This document shows positions 8,394 through 16,430 of a stretch of 20,663 nucleotides of DNA, in pieces (positions within the stretch are counted from its first letter, which is position 1; the number at the start of each line of letters is the position of its first letter). The DNA comes from Gammaproteobacteria bacterium (GTDB lineage Bacteria; Pseudomonadota; Gammaproteobacteria; GRL18). The notes below the pieces were generated by a model. The model was not told the DNA's origin. It made no database searches and saw nothing but the letters and a program-made list of their open reading frames with translations. The DNA is taken from assembly GCA_023144715.1 (NCBI GenBank), contig JAGLFC010000052.1:1-20663 (forward strand), read 5' to 3'. A program made the translations under genes and the position numbers.

Positions 8394-8895
8394 ATTTTAT
8401 AGTGTACTGATCTTTATGATGGTGTTTCTTAATGCGTGTACCTCTATTGATTATTCTAAGCGCGAAACAAAGCAACCATCTGTGCCAATAGCATTACCAC
8501 AAGATGCAACCGTGAATAAGCAACCTAAGGTGATTACAACAGCAACAGTGACTCAAGCAGAACCTGTACAACCAAAAAAGAAGACACCCCCAGCGAGTAG
8601 AACCGCTGTTTTGGAGTTATTAGCTCAATCAGAATCAGCCATGCAAGAATCACAGTATGAAGAAGCAGAAAACTTATTGGCAAGAGCCTTGCGTATAGAA
8701 CCGAGTAATGCATGGTTATGGCACAATATGGCCGTCATTAGCTTTTATCAAGAAGATTACCCACAAGCCATACAGCAAGCATTAAAATCTAATAATCTTG
8801 AAAAAAATAATAGAGAATTAAAGAAAAATACTGATAAAATAATCAAGCAAAGTTATATTGAAATGGGAAATTTTAGTAAAGCAGAGCAGTATTAA
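8386..8895 (+). CDS. TPR-repeat lipoprotein
   Basis: A 169-residue protein with a lipoprotein signal: hydrophobic residues 4-15, then LNAC with the lipidated cysteine at 18. A Pro/Gln/Thr-rich linker follows (about 25-70) and then two tetratricopeptide repeats (about 75-140), seen in SQYEEAENLLARALRIEPSN and EDYPQAIQQALKSNNLEK. It is presumably an outer-membrane lipoprotein that supports protein-protein contacts. I do not recognise a specific family. It overlaps pdxJ and probably ends the operon; the 117 bases after it are very AT-rich. Confidence 0.75.
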   Translation: MTKFYSVLIFMMVFLNACTSIDYSKRETKQPSVPIALPQDATVNKQPKVITTATVTQAEPVQPKKKTPPASRTAVLELLAQSESAMQESQYEEAENLLARALRIEPSNAWLWHNMAVISFYQEDYPQAIQQALKSNNLEKNNRELKKNTDKIIKQSYIEMGNFSKAEQY

Positions 8896-8957
8896 TTATT
8901 GTTTCAATATATGATGACATTCACTTATTATCATGTAGTAATATTTTTTATCTAACG

Positions 8958-8988
8958 TAATATATATTATAATAATAATGATATATTA
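8958..8988. repeat. all-A/T inverted repeat upstream of the PilJ-type gene
   Basis: TAATATAT (8958-8965) is repeated inverted as ATATATTA (8981-8988) with a 15-base spacer. It lies in the 117-base gap (8896-9012), 25 bases before the next start codon. It may be a promoter or operator region, but in sequence this AT-rich chance pairing is likely. Confidence 0.3.
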
Positions 8989-9012
8989 AATAGCTTTCTG
9001 GAGACTATAAAC

Positions 9013-9819
9013 ATGATTTCTAAAAACAAAATACCTTATAAATCAAAGATAAGGTCAAAGTATTTTATTGTATTAGTATTAATGACTCTTATGGGTCTCC
9101 TGCCAATTAATGCCTTGGCTAACATAGATGATACGACTTTCAATAAAGCCATCGACCGTGCGGGCTTACAACGCATGTTGACACAGAGAATGTTAAAAGC
9201 TTATTGTCAGCTTGGACAAGATCAATTTTATGCAAAACCCGATGAGGTGCTTCAAGATGCTGTGACACGTTTTGAAAAAGGTTTAATCAGTTTAAAAAAA
9301 TTTAAGTCGGTTAAAGGTGTCAAAAAATCATTGGATAGTATTAATAATATATGGCCAAACTATAAAACGATTATTACCGCTAAAGCTAATCAAGATAATG
9401 CACCTGATTTAGTGACGTTTAATGAAAGATTGTTGCTTCTTTCTCATCAAATTGTGTTAGATTTAACGGCTGAATCAGGGAAAGAATTGGCTGAAATTGT
9501 GAATGTATCAGGTCGACAACGTATGCTCTCACAGCGAATAGAACTGTATTATTTATTACGTGACTGGGGGTTTAACAATGCTATTTATCTTAATGCACTT
9601 GCCAATTCACGTAAAGAATTTTCTGAAGGCTTGACTTACCTCAATAAATATTCAGGTAATACCGATAAAATTACTGCATTATTACAAAAGACACAAACGT
9701 CATTTGCTCTATTTGAACACTCATTAGATGACAAAAATAATGCTTTTTTAATTAATTTAACCGTGAATCAACTATTAAAGCAAATGAATGAAGCAACATA
9801 CCTTTATAGTCAACTGTAA
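9013..9819 (+). CDS. secreted protein with two PilJ-type (type IV pili MCP N-terminal) domains
   Basis: A 268-residue protein with an N-terminal signal peptide (about 1-36, predicted cleavage after ALA) and no other transmembrane segment, so it is probably periplasmic. Two copies of the helical PilJ-type motif are visible: RAGLQRMLTQRMLKAY (about 49-64) and SGRQRMLSQRIELYY (about 166-180). Each is followed by a helical region. In known proteins this domain forms the periplasmic sensing part of PilJ-like chemotaxis receptors and resembles the nitrate-binding P-box region of NarX-type sensors. Here it stands alone, with no signalling domain. A GGAG ribosome site at 9000-9003 supports the ATG. 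Ligand and partner are unknown. Confidence 0.72.
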   Translation: MISKNKIPYKSKIRSKYFIVLVLMTLMGLLPINALANIDDTTFNKAIDRAGLQRMLTQRMLKAYCQLGQDQFYAKPDEVLQDAVTRFEKGLISLKKFKSVKGVKKSLDSINNIWPNYKTIITAKANQDNAPDLVTFNERLLLLSHQIVLDLTAESGKELAEIVNVSGRQRMLSQRIELYYLLRDWGFNNAIYLNALANSRKEFSEGLTYLNKYSGNTDKITALLQKTQTSFALFEHSLDDKNNAFLINLTVNQLLKQMNEATYLYSQL

Positions 9820-9841
9820 AAAAATATGAGTATCCACGGCT

Positions 9842-10915
9842 ATGAAATTATCTGAATTTAATTTTCATCTACCCGATGAATTGATTGCTCAATACCCACT
9901 AGAAAATAGAACGGATAGCCGTTTGCTTTGCCTTGATGGCAAAACAGGTAGGCTAGACGATCGTATTTTTAACACCTTGCCTGAATTATTACAGACGGGT
10001 GATTTATTAGTCTTTAATAATACTAAAGTGATACCCGCACGTTTATTGGGTCAAAAAAGTACAGGCGGTAAAATAGAAGTTTTGGTTGAACGTGTTTTAG
10101 ATGAGTCTTCTTTTTTGGCTCAAATTAAAGCCAGTAAATCCCCCAAAGAAGGGGCTGTTCTTGCCATGGGAACGGACAAAGGTGAAGGTTTTCAAGTCAC
10201 TATGCTCTCTCGTCAAAAGGATTTATTTCACTTAGAATTAAAACAACCGACAGAAGCAACTGTTTTTAAGCTACTAGAAAAATTTGGTCATATTCCTTTA
10301 CCTCCCTATGTTGAACGTTCTGATGAACAATCCGATTTAGAACGTTATCAAACGGTTTATGCTAAAGAAAAAGGAGCGGTGGCTGCTCCGACCGCAGGTT
10401 TACATTTTGATCAAGCTTTATTGGAACAGTTAGATAAAAAAGGGATTAAAATTGCTTGGGTGACATTGCATGTAGGTGCGGGTACATTTCAACCTGTTCG
10501 AGTAGAGAATATAAGGGATCATGAAATGCACTCAGAATATGTGGATGTCCCTGCCGAAACAGTTGCACAGGTTAAAGACACTCATGCACAAAGGGGGCGT
10601 GTCATTGCCGTGGGGACAACTGCTATGCGAAGTCTTGAGAGTGCTTCTACTTTTGGTTCAAAAAGTGATGAAATTGAAGAATATCATGCTGATACTGATA
10701 TTTTTATTTACCCTGGGTATCAATTTAAAACCGTCGATGCGATGGTGACTAATTTTCATTTACCAGAAAGTACACTGATTATGTTAATCAGTGCTTTTGC
10801 AGGCTTAGAACATGTTAAACATGCTTATCAACATGCCATTAAAGAGCAATATCGTTTTTTTAGTTATGGTGATGCTATGTTTATTCTTTCGGAAAATTCT
10901 CGTAAATGTTTGTAA
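9842..10915 (+). CDS. queA: S-adenosylmethionine:tRNA ribosyltransferase-isomerase
   Basis: QueA transfers the ribosyl part of S-adenosylmethionine to preQ1 in tRNA, forming epoxyqueuosine. Its 357 residues match the E. coli length (356). Family stretches are intact: DLLVFNNTKVIPARL, the GGKIEVLVER segment, VAAPTAGLHFD, LHVGAGTFQPV and NFHLPESTLIML. It is followed 21 bases later by tgt, so consecutive steps of queuosine synthesis are co-transcribed. Nothing suggests that it belongs with the PilJ-type gene 22 bases upstream, but the short gap permits co-transcription. Confidence 0.97.
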   Translation: MKLSEFNFHLPDELIAQYPLENRTDSRLLCLDGKTGRLDDRIFNTLPELLQTGDLLVFNNTKVIPARLLGQKSTGGKIEVLVERVLDESSFLAQIKASKSPKEGAVLAMGTDKGEGFQVTMLSRQKDLFHLELKQPTEATVFKLLEKFGHIPLPPYVERSDEQSDLERYQTVYAKEKGAVAAPTAGLHFDQALLEQLDKKGIKIAWVTLHVGAGTFQPVRVENIRDHEMHSEYVDVPAETVAQVKDTHAQRGRVIAVGTTAMRSLESASTFGSKSDEIEEYHADTDIFIYPGYQFKTVDAMVTNFHLPESTLIMLISAFAGLEHVKHAYQHAIKEQYRFFSYGDAMFILSENSRKCL

Positions 10916-10936
10916 AAAAAGGTGAAAGACTGAATT

Positions 10937-12076
10937 ATGAAATTTGACTTAAACAATACAGAGGGTTCAGCCAGAAGAGGGGCAATGACGTTCCCTAGAG
11001 GCACGATTCAAACCCCTGCTTTTATGCCTGTGGGTACTGCGGCAACGGTTAAATCCATGACACCAGAGGATGTTGAGTCCGTGGGGGCTGAAATTATTTT
11101 AGGTAACACCTTTCACCTTTTGCTCAGACCCGGTATGGATGTGATCAAGGCACATAATGGTCTGCATAATTTTATGAATTGGCATAAGCCCATTTTAACC
11201 GATTCAGGTGGTTTTCAGGTCTTTAGTTTAGGTGAATTACGCAAAATTACTGAGCAAGGGGTGACTTTTTCTTCACCGATTGATGGTCGAAAGGTCTTTA
11301 TGGGACCTGAAGAATCCATGCAAGTGCAACGCACTTTAGGCTCAGATATTGCCATGATATTTGATGAATGCACGCCTTATCCTGCTACAGATGAAGAAGC
11401 GAAAGTGTCAATGGAATTGTCTTTGCGTTGGGCACAACGTTCTAAAGATGAATTTTTAGCTTTAGCACCACAGCAAGCACAAGAGCCAGACAGTGCCGCA
11501 TTATTTGGTATTATTCAAGGAGGCATGTACCCTGAATTACGTGATATTTCTCTTCAAGGACTCACTGATATTGGCTTTGATGGGTTTGCCATTGGAGGAC
11601 TTTCTGTGGGTGAACCCAAAGATGAAATGATAAAAATTCTGAATCATATTACACCCAAAATGCCTGAGGATAAGCCTCGTTATCTTATGGGGGTGGGTCG
11701 TCCAGAAGATATTGTGGAAGCAGTGCGTCGTGGTATTGATATGTTTGATTGTGTCATGCCAACGCGTAATGCTCGTAATGGGCATTTATTCACTCGTCAT
11801 GGTGTGGTTAAAATTCGTAATCAAAAACATCAATTTGATACACATCCACTGGATGATGATTGTCAATGCTATACCTGCCAACACTATTCACGTTCTTATT
11901 TACGTCACCTAGATAAAACCAATGAAATGCTGGGTTCTCGTTTAAATACCTTGCATAATCTGTTTTATTATCAGGAATTAATGCAAGGACTGAGACATGC
12001 CATTGAACATCATAATTTTGAAGCATTTATCACTGAATTTTATGATGTAAGGGAGCAAGCCTTACCGACATTATAA
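10937..12076 (+). CDS. tgt: tRNA-guanine transglycosylase
   Basis: Tgt exchanges guanine 34 of tRNAs with GUN anticodons for preQ1, the substrate later used by QueA. Of 379 residues, Asp89 (in TDSGGFQVFSL) and the nucleophile Asp271 (in FDCVMPTRNARNG) are present. The zinc site is Cys309, Cys311, Cys314 and His340, offset by seven from E. coli because of a small insertion near residue 180. The GIIQGG and FAIGGLSVGEPK substrate loops are intact. The genes yajC-secD-secF that commonly follow tgt are missing; folB follows instead, in the opposite direction. Confidence 0.98.
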   Translation: MKFDLNNTEGSARRGAMTFPRGTIQTPAFMPVGTAATVKSMTPEDVESVGAEIILGNTFHLLLRPGMDVIKAHNGLHNFMNWHKPILTDSGGFQVFSLGELRKITEQGVTFSSPIDGRKVFMGPEESMQVQRTLGSDIAMIFDECTPYPATDEEAKVSMELSLRWAQRSKDEFLALAPQQAQEPDSAALFGIIQGGMYPELRDISLQGLTDIGFDGFAIGGLSVGEPKDEMIKILNHITPKMPEDKPRYLMGVGRPEDIVEAVRRGIDMFDCVMPTRNARNGHLFTRHGVVKIRNQKHQFDTHPLDDDCQCYTCQHYSRSYLRHLDKTNEMLGSRLNTLHNLFYYQELMQGLRHAIEHHNFEAFITEFYDVREQALPTL

Positions 12077-12095
12077 TTTTTTATTAATACTTTTT

Positions 12096-12446
12096 TTATT
12101 GGTATCTTTGAATGGTAATGCCCACAGCCTTTGCATCATTCACTGCCTTGGGCTTACTTAATGTCACACGCACTTGTTTAGCCAAAAAATCGTTAATAAT
12201 AATACGACTGACTTCTTCAGCAAAGGACTCAACCAGTTGATAAGAATGATTACTTGCTAATTTTTTCATTCTTTCACACACAGAAAAATAGTCAATACTG
12301 TCTTTAATCTGATCACTTTGTGCGGCTGAATGAGTAAAACAACCAATTTCAATATCAAGAATGATAGGCTGTTCTTGCTCTCGTTCCCAAGCATGAATAC
12401 CTATAATCGTATTGAGCTTGAGTTGCTTAATAAAAATAATATCCAT
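12096..12446 (-). CDS. folB: dihydroneopterin aldolase
   Basis: FolB cleaves 7,8-dihydroneopterin to 6-hydroxymethyl-dihydropterin and glycolaldehyde in folate synthesis. Its 116 residues fit the family. The opening LKLNTIIGIHAWEREQEQPI carries the conserved glutamate (Glu21), the middle has SIDYFSVCERM and LVESFAEEVS, and the end has the catalytic-lysine segment VTLSKPKAV (Lys98). It lies convergent with tgt, 19 bases apart, with no clear hairpin terminator between them. Its start is 154 bases from the divergently transcribed SirB2 gene. Confidence 0.94.
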   Translation of the reverse strand: MDIIFIKQLKLNTIIGIHAWEREQEQPIILDIEIGCFTHSAAQSDQIKDSIDYFSVCERMKKLASNHSYQLVESFAEEVSRIIINDFLAKQVRVTLSKPKAVNDAKAVGITIQRYQ

Positions 12447-12478
12447 TGACTGATCCTATGACGAATGATAATAAAGTG

Positions 12479-12504
12479 TTTAGAGTAACTGTTTTAGAGT
12501 AACT
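12479..12504. repeat. tandem 12-base direct repeat in the folB-SirB2 gap
   Basis: TTTAGAGTAACT occurs at 12479-12490 and again at 12493-12504, a 14-base period. It lies in the divergent control region, about 35 bases upstream of the folB start and about 97 bases upstream of the SirB2 start. It could be a pair of regulator half-sites, or simply a local duplication. No known motif was recognised. Confidence 0.5.
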
Positions 12505-12600
12505 AAAGTCACTCACCACCTAAAATAAACTAGCATGTTCGTTTATTAGTCGGTTAAAATCAATAACAATATTACAATTAAAGATAATCAATACTTTCCT

Positions 12601-12990
12601 ATGATAACAACTTACGAATGGGCTAAATATATTCATGTCACCGCCATTAGTTTATCACTGTGTGGCTTTATGTTACGTGTATTTTTAAAAATGAATGACT
12701 CTCCTTATCAGAGTAAATATTGGTTTGCAAAATTACCCCATAAAGTGGATCAAATCTTATTGGCAAGTGCGTTAACAATGGTTTATATTATGGGTGTGAA
12801 TCCTTTTACCACTTATTGGTTGTCAGAAAAAATAACAGGTTTAGTGATTTATATTTTATTAGGCATGGTGGCACTGCGTTGGGGTAAAACCAAAAAGATT
12901 AGAATGATTGCAGCCACATTGGCTGTTATGGTTTTTTCCTATATTATTTATGTGGCACATTATAAAACACCCGCGGTTATTTTTACCTAA
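12601..12990 (+). CDS. SirB2 family membrane protein
   Basis: A 129-residue protein with four transmembrane segments (about 9-29, 48-66, 77-95 and 99-120). The opening EWAKYIHVTAISLSLCGFMLR matches the SirB/YchQ family pattern of a helix with conserved His and Ser, followed by LPHKVDQILLASAL. The SirB name comes from Salmonella invasion regulation, but the function of this family is not established. The ATG is preceded by no strong ribosome site. It is 36 bases ahead of the MFS gene and likely shares a transcript with it. Confidence 0.82.
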   Translation: MITTYEWAKYIHVTAISLSLCGFMLRVFLKMNDSPYQSKYWFAKLPHKVDQILLASALTMVYIMGVNPFTTYWLSEKITGLVIYILLGMVALRWGKTKKIRMIAATLAVMVFSYIIYVAHYKTPAVIFT

Positions 12991-13028
12991 CATTTTTTAC
13001 ACTTAACTTTAATAGACTTATTATTACT

Positions 13029-14174
13029 TTGATAAAAAATATTCCTTATTGGCGACTGTCTTCTTTTTACTGGTTTTATTTTTCTGCATTAGGGGCATTT
13101 ATCCCTTATTGGGGGCTTTATTTATCGGATGCAGGCTATTCTGCAATAGAAATTGGTCAATTAATTGCCGTCATTATGGGTACAAAAATTGTGGCCCCTT
13201 ATTTATGGGGTTGGATTGCCGATCATCGGGGTAATCGCTTATTTATTATTCGCTTAGGGGCAGTACTGGCAAGCATTGCTTTTTTAGGTATTTTTATAGC
13301 CCATTCTTTTTGGTGGCTTTTTCTGGTTTTATTCATTTTTAGTTTTTTCTGGAATGCAATTTTACCTCAATTTGAGGCCTTAACCTTTAATCATTTAGAA
13401 AAAAATGAACACCAATATAGTTGGGTGAGAATTTGGGGGTCGATAGGGTTTGTTATTGCGGTTTTATTGATGGGCATATTATTAAATTTTATGGATATTG
13501 CTCACTTACCTATTGTAGTCATTATTTTATTAAGTGGTATTGTCCTTTCAAGTTTTATTGCACCTGATCATAAGGGTAAAGGTTGTACAAAAAATAATGA
13601 ACCTTTATTAACAATCTTAAAAAATAAACACGTCATTGCTTTATTAGTGGCGTGTTTATTGGTACAAGCCAGTCATGGTCCCTATTATACTTTCTATACT
13701 ATTTATGCAGAAAGTCATGGTTATAGCCGTTCATGGATTGGGGTATTATGGGCATTAGGTGTTTTATCAGAAGTTTTTGTTTTTGCGATGATGCCTTGGT
13801 TAGTGAAACGCTTTGGTTTAAGAAATTTATTGCTGACCAGTTTATTTTCAGGTGCTTTACGTTGGTTATTCATTGCCTTTTTTATTGATAATACTTATAT
13901 GACTGTTTTTGCTCAACTCTTTCATGCCTCTACTTTTGGTATTTATCATGCGGTAGCGATTGCCTATATACACCATTATTTTAAAGGTAAAAATCAAGGC
14001 AAAGGACAAGCACTTTATAGTAGTGTAAGTTTTGGTTTAGGAGGAGCAATAGGCAGCTTATATGGTGGCTATTTATGGGAGGGTTTGGGTTCAAGTTGGA
14101 CGTTTTCTATTGCCGCTATTTTCTCATTCACTGCTTTTTTAATTTCATGGAAATTTACTGAAAATAAACGTTAA
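13029..14174 (+). CDS. MFS transporter, HcaT/phenylpropionate-permease-like
   Basis: A 381-residue major facilitator with about 12 transmembrane helices. The opening PYWRLSSFYWFYFSALGAFIPYWGLYL and the loop WGWIADHRGNRL match the LacY/HcaT-like branch (MFS_1_like). The substrate is unknown; aromatic-acid uptake is only what the family name suggests. The TTG at 13029 is the only plausible start, because the first in-frame ATG would remove the first helix, but no ribosome site is visible. It ends convergent with the hemerythrin gene, the two stop codons sharing the bases TTAA at 14171-14174. Confidence 0.85.
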   Translation: MIKNIPYWRLSSFYWFYFSALGAFIPYWGLYLSDAGYSAIEIGQLIAVIMGTKIVAPYLWGWIADHRGNRLFIIRLGAVLASIAFLGIFIAHSFWWLFLVLFIFSFFWNAILPQFEALTFNHLEKNEHQYSWVRIWGSIGFVIAVLLMGILLNFMDIAHLPIVVIILLSGIVLSSFIAPDHKGKGCTKNNEPLLTILKNKHVIALLVACLLVQASHGPYYTFYTIYAESHGYSRSWIGVLWALGVLSEVFVFAMMPWLVKRFGLRNLLLTSLFSGALRWLFIAFFIDNTYMTVFAQLFHASTFGIYHAVAIAYIHHYFKGKNQGKGQALYSSVSFGLGGAIGSLYGGYLWEGLGSSWTFSIAAIFSFTAFLISWKFTENKR

Positions 14175-14635
14175 CCAAAAAAACGATTAATAAAAGAGGA
14201 TAATTTTCCTTTCTTTTCTTCTTTTTTAACGACATTTTCAATATTTTTACCCACTGCATTCACATAATTTTGATCTTCTGTCTTAATATGATTAATGAGC
14301 CATCTCTCTAATACAATTAACAGTTCATCGGTAAGATCTTCATCAGTTGTTTGAGAACGTTCTACAAAGCTGTTTATTTTTTTAATAAAAAGCTGATGTA
14401 CTTTTTTGTGAGGGATAAGAAAAGGGTATTCTGCCTGCTCTAGTAAATTTTCTTCAAAAGAAAAATGAGAAGTGGTGTAATCCACTAAATCAGTAATTAC
14501 TTGATTGACCAATACTTTATCGTGATTTTCTTGAGCATCATATAATTGATTAATAAAATCAACAATACGTTTATGTTGATTATCAATAATGGTAATATGG
14601 GTATTGAGATCATCTGTCCATTCAATATGAGGCAT
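14171..14635 (-). CDS. bacteriohemerythrin
   Basis: A single-domain, oxygen-binding di-iron protein of the four-helix hemerythrin fold, 154 residues. All seven expected ligands are visible and closely spaced as in Methylococcus bacteriohemerythrin: His21 (IIDNQHKR), His57 and Glu61 (HFSFEENLL), His76 and His80 (HKKVHQLF), His116 and Asp121 (HIKTEDQNY). A lysine-rich tail (about 130-154, ending SFINRFFG) extends past the core. Oxygen storage, delivery or sensing are the family roles. It is the third gene of a same-strand run after narK and the kinase/phosphatase, 71 bases downstream, so co-transcription or an own promoter are both possible. Confidence 0.93.
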   Translation of the reverse strand: MPHIEWTDDLNTHITIIDNQHKRIVDFINQLYDAQENHDKVLVNQVITDLVDYTTSHFSFEENLLEQAEYPFLIPHKKVHQLFIKKINSFVERSQTTDEDLTDELLIVLERWLINHIKTEDQNYVNAVGKNIENVVKKEEKKGKLSSFINRFFG

Positions 14636-14673
14636 AGCAATTATTTCCGTATTGTCAATTAACGTTACATCAG

Positions 14674-14700
14674 ATTATCATATTATTTTATTCTTTTCAA
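14674..14700 (-). promoter_or_regulatory. possible sigma-70 promoter for the hemerythrin gene
   Basis: On the minus strand, TTGAAA (14695-14700) and GATAAT (14674-14679) each match the -35 and -10 hexamers at five of six bases. The 15-base spacer is short, which weakens the call. It would let the hemerythrin gene be expressed apart from narK. Confidence 0.25.
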
Positions 14701-14706
14701 TCTTTC

Positions 14707-16428
14707 TTATCTTACTAAATAATACAGTAAAATAAAGTTAATACTCAGTAATAATAAGCTAATACTCCGCCACACTAATATAGGATTTCGCTCAATTAAA
14801 GGACTTGTCATCGTATTGATAAAATGGGGATTAGGATGTTTAAGATCATGTAAAAATTCAAAGACATCTTCATGACGCATTTTTACATCCAATGAGAGTG
14901 ATTTTTTTAATGCCCCATCCATCCAATTGGGTACCATTGGATTAAGGTGAATACTGGAAACATAGTTCAATTGAGACAATTGACGCATGGTGGCTTTTTC
15001 AGGCATTTCTTTACCAAAAGGAAGGTTATTATTTAAGAGTTCATAGGTGATCACCGCAAGCGAATATAAATCACTGCGTTCACCGCCTGAATGACCTAGG
15101 TAAAACTCAGGGGCACTATAATTAACGGTACCCAGTAAGGTGTCAGGATCATCCGACTGTTTTTTAAGTTCATTAATCCCAGCAATTTTAACCGAACCAA
15201 AATCAATAATTTTTACCTGTCCTGTAGGGCTGATAATAATATTTTCTGGTTTGAGATCTTGGTGTAACATTTCTAAGCGATGAAAGGCACGTAAGCCTTT
15301 TGCAATTTGTTCCACAATGGGAATAACCGTATCCACAGAAGGCAGAGGATGTTGATCCATCCATTGACGTAGGGTTAAACCTTCTAAAAATTCTGTGACA
15401 TAATACAAGGTACGAGGTGTTTTTTCAGTATTGATCACCTGTAAGACATAAGGCGAGGCGATACGTTTACCTGCCCATTCTTCATGTAAAAATTGTTCAA
15501 TAAAATATTCATCATCTTCAAAATTAATGGAGGGGGTTTTGAGTATGACTTTTTGATGAGTGCTTTGATCTTCAGCAATATAAATTTGGGTACGCTTACT
15601 GGCATGAATTTCTTGAAGTATTTTATAACCATCCAACAGCATATCCGCCTCAAGTGGAGGAGGGAAAGGACGTTCCTGTGCTTTTCGTATCACCTCTTTT
15701 TCTTCAGGAAGGGGTAAATTATTGATGCTCAGTAATTGCAAGCTGAGATTATCATCACTTTTATTATCACTGGCTTGCTGAAAAATATGGTGACATTTTT
15801 GCTTTAATGAATCACTGCTATTCAGCGTATTTTTAAGTGATTTTTCACTGATAAAATCATGAATGCCATCGGTGGATAATAAAAAGAGATCGCCTTTTTC
15901 TAAATCCACTTTGCGATAATCAATATCTAAGTGTAAATCAATCCCCATGGCGCGATTCAAATAATTTTTATGATTAGAAATCCATACTCGATGATCGCGT
16001 GTGAGTTGTTCTAATTGTTGATCGCGTACACGATAAATACGAGAATCACCAATATGAAAAAGATGTGCTGTGGTGGATTTTAAAATTAAAATGGTTAAGG
16101 TGGTCACCATACCTTTAGCACTTTGATAATCGGTGTGACCACGGCTATACAGCCAATTATTTAAAGCAGAAAGAATTTTCTGTGTAGAGTTTTGTACCGT
16201 CCAAGAATCAGGTGTACTATAATAATCACTGATAAAACCATTAATACAGGCATGACTGGCTTCCTTGCCTGCCTCACTGGAACTCATACCATCAGCAATG
16301 GCAATCACAATACCCTTATTTTTTAAAATATGTGATGAGGGTATCTGTGCACCAAGGCAATCATCATTATCCTCTTTAACGCCTTTATCACTTAAAGATG
16401 TGAGGCTTATTTCCAGTTTTTTGTCCAT
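14707..16428 (-). CDS. PP2C protein phosphatase / Ser-Thr kinase fusion, membrane-anchored
   Basis: A 573-residue protein with two opposing signalling enzymes. The PP2C domain (about 1-235) shows the metal-binding residues in IAIADGMSSSEAG (Asp46), IGDSRIYR, LLSTDGIHDF (Asp187) and SDDNLSL (Asp225/226). The kinase domain (about 265-535) shows VILKTP (Lys297), MLHQDLKPENII (Asp391, Asn396), KIIDFGSV (Asp409) and YSAPEFYLG. The glycine-rich loop is replaced by EIHASKRTQIYIAED, and the HRD arginine is Gln390. A C-terminal hydrophobic helix (about 550-571) should anchor it to the inner membrane. It starts 2 bases after narK, so the two are co-transcribed. The known parallel is the kinase beside the nitrate transporter of the Pseudomonas aeruginosa assimilatory nitrate locus. 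Substrates are unknown. Confidence 0.9.
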   Translation of the reverse strand: MDKKLEISLTSLSDKGVKEDNDDCLGAQIPSSHILKNKGIVIAIADGMSSSEAGKEASHACINGFISDYYSTPDSWTVQNSTQKILSALNNWLYSRGHTDYQSAKGMVTTLTILILKSTTAHLFHIGDSRIYRVRDQQLEQLTRDHRVWISNHKNYLNRAMGIDLHLDIDYRKVDLEKGDLFLLSTDGIHDFISEKSLKNTLNSSDSLKQKCHHIFQQASDNKSDDNLSLQLLSINNLPLPEEKEVIRKAQERPFPPPLEADMLLDGYKILQEIHASKRTQIYIAEDQSTHQKVILKTPSINFEDDEYFIEQFLHEEWAGKRIASPYVLQVINTEKTPRTLYYVTEFLEGLTLRQWMDQHPLPSVDTVIPIVEQIAKGLRAFHRLEMLHQDLKPENIIISPTGQVKIIDFGSVKIAGINELKKQSDDPDTLLGTVNYSAPEFYLGHSGGERSDLYSLAVITYELLNNNLPFGKEMPEKATMRQLSQLNYVSSIHLNPMVPNWMDGALKKSLSLDVKMRHEDVFEFLHDLKHPNPHFINTMTSPLIERNPILVWRSISLLLLSINFILLYYLVR

Positions 16429-16430
16429 TA

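Noticed and set aside
12077..12095. Possible terminator between tgt and folB
   Set aside because: Only A/T runs are present; no G/C-containing stem precedes the T-rich stretch, so no intrinsic terminator is called. None was convincing elsewhere in the window either.
15493..15717. Open frames antisense to the kinase/phosphatase gene (also 16265-16492, 16543-16767 and 17506-17760 in the narK area)
   Set aside because: They mirror the coding bias of strongly supported genes and give low-complexity, unrecognisable peptides.
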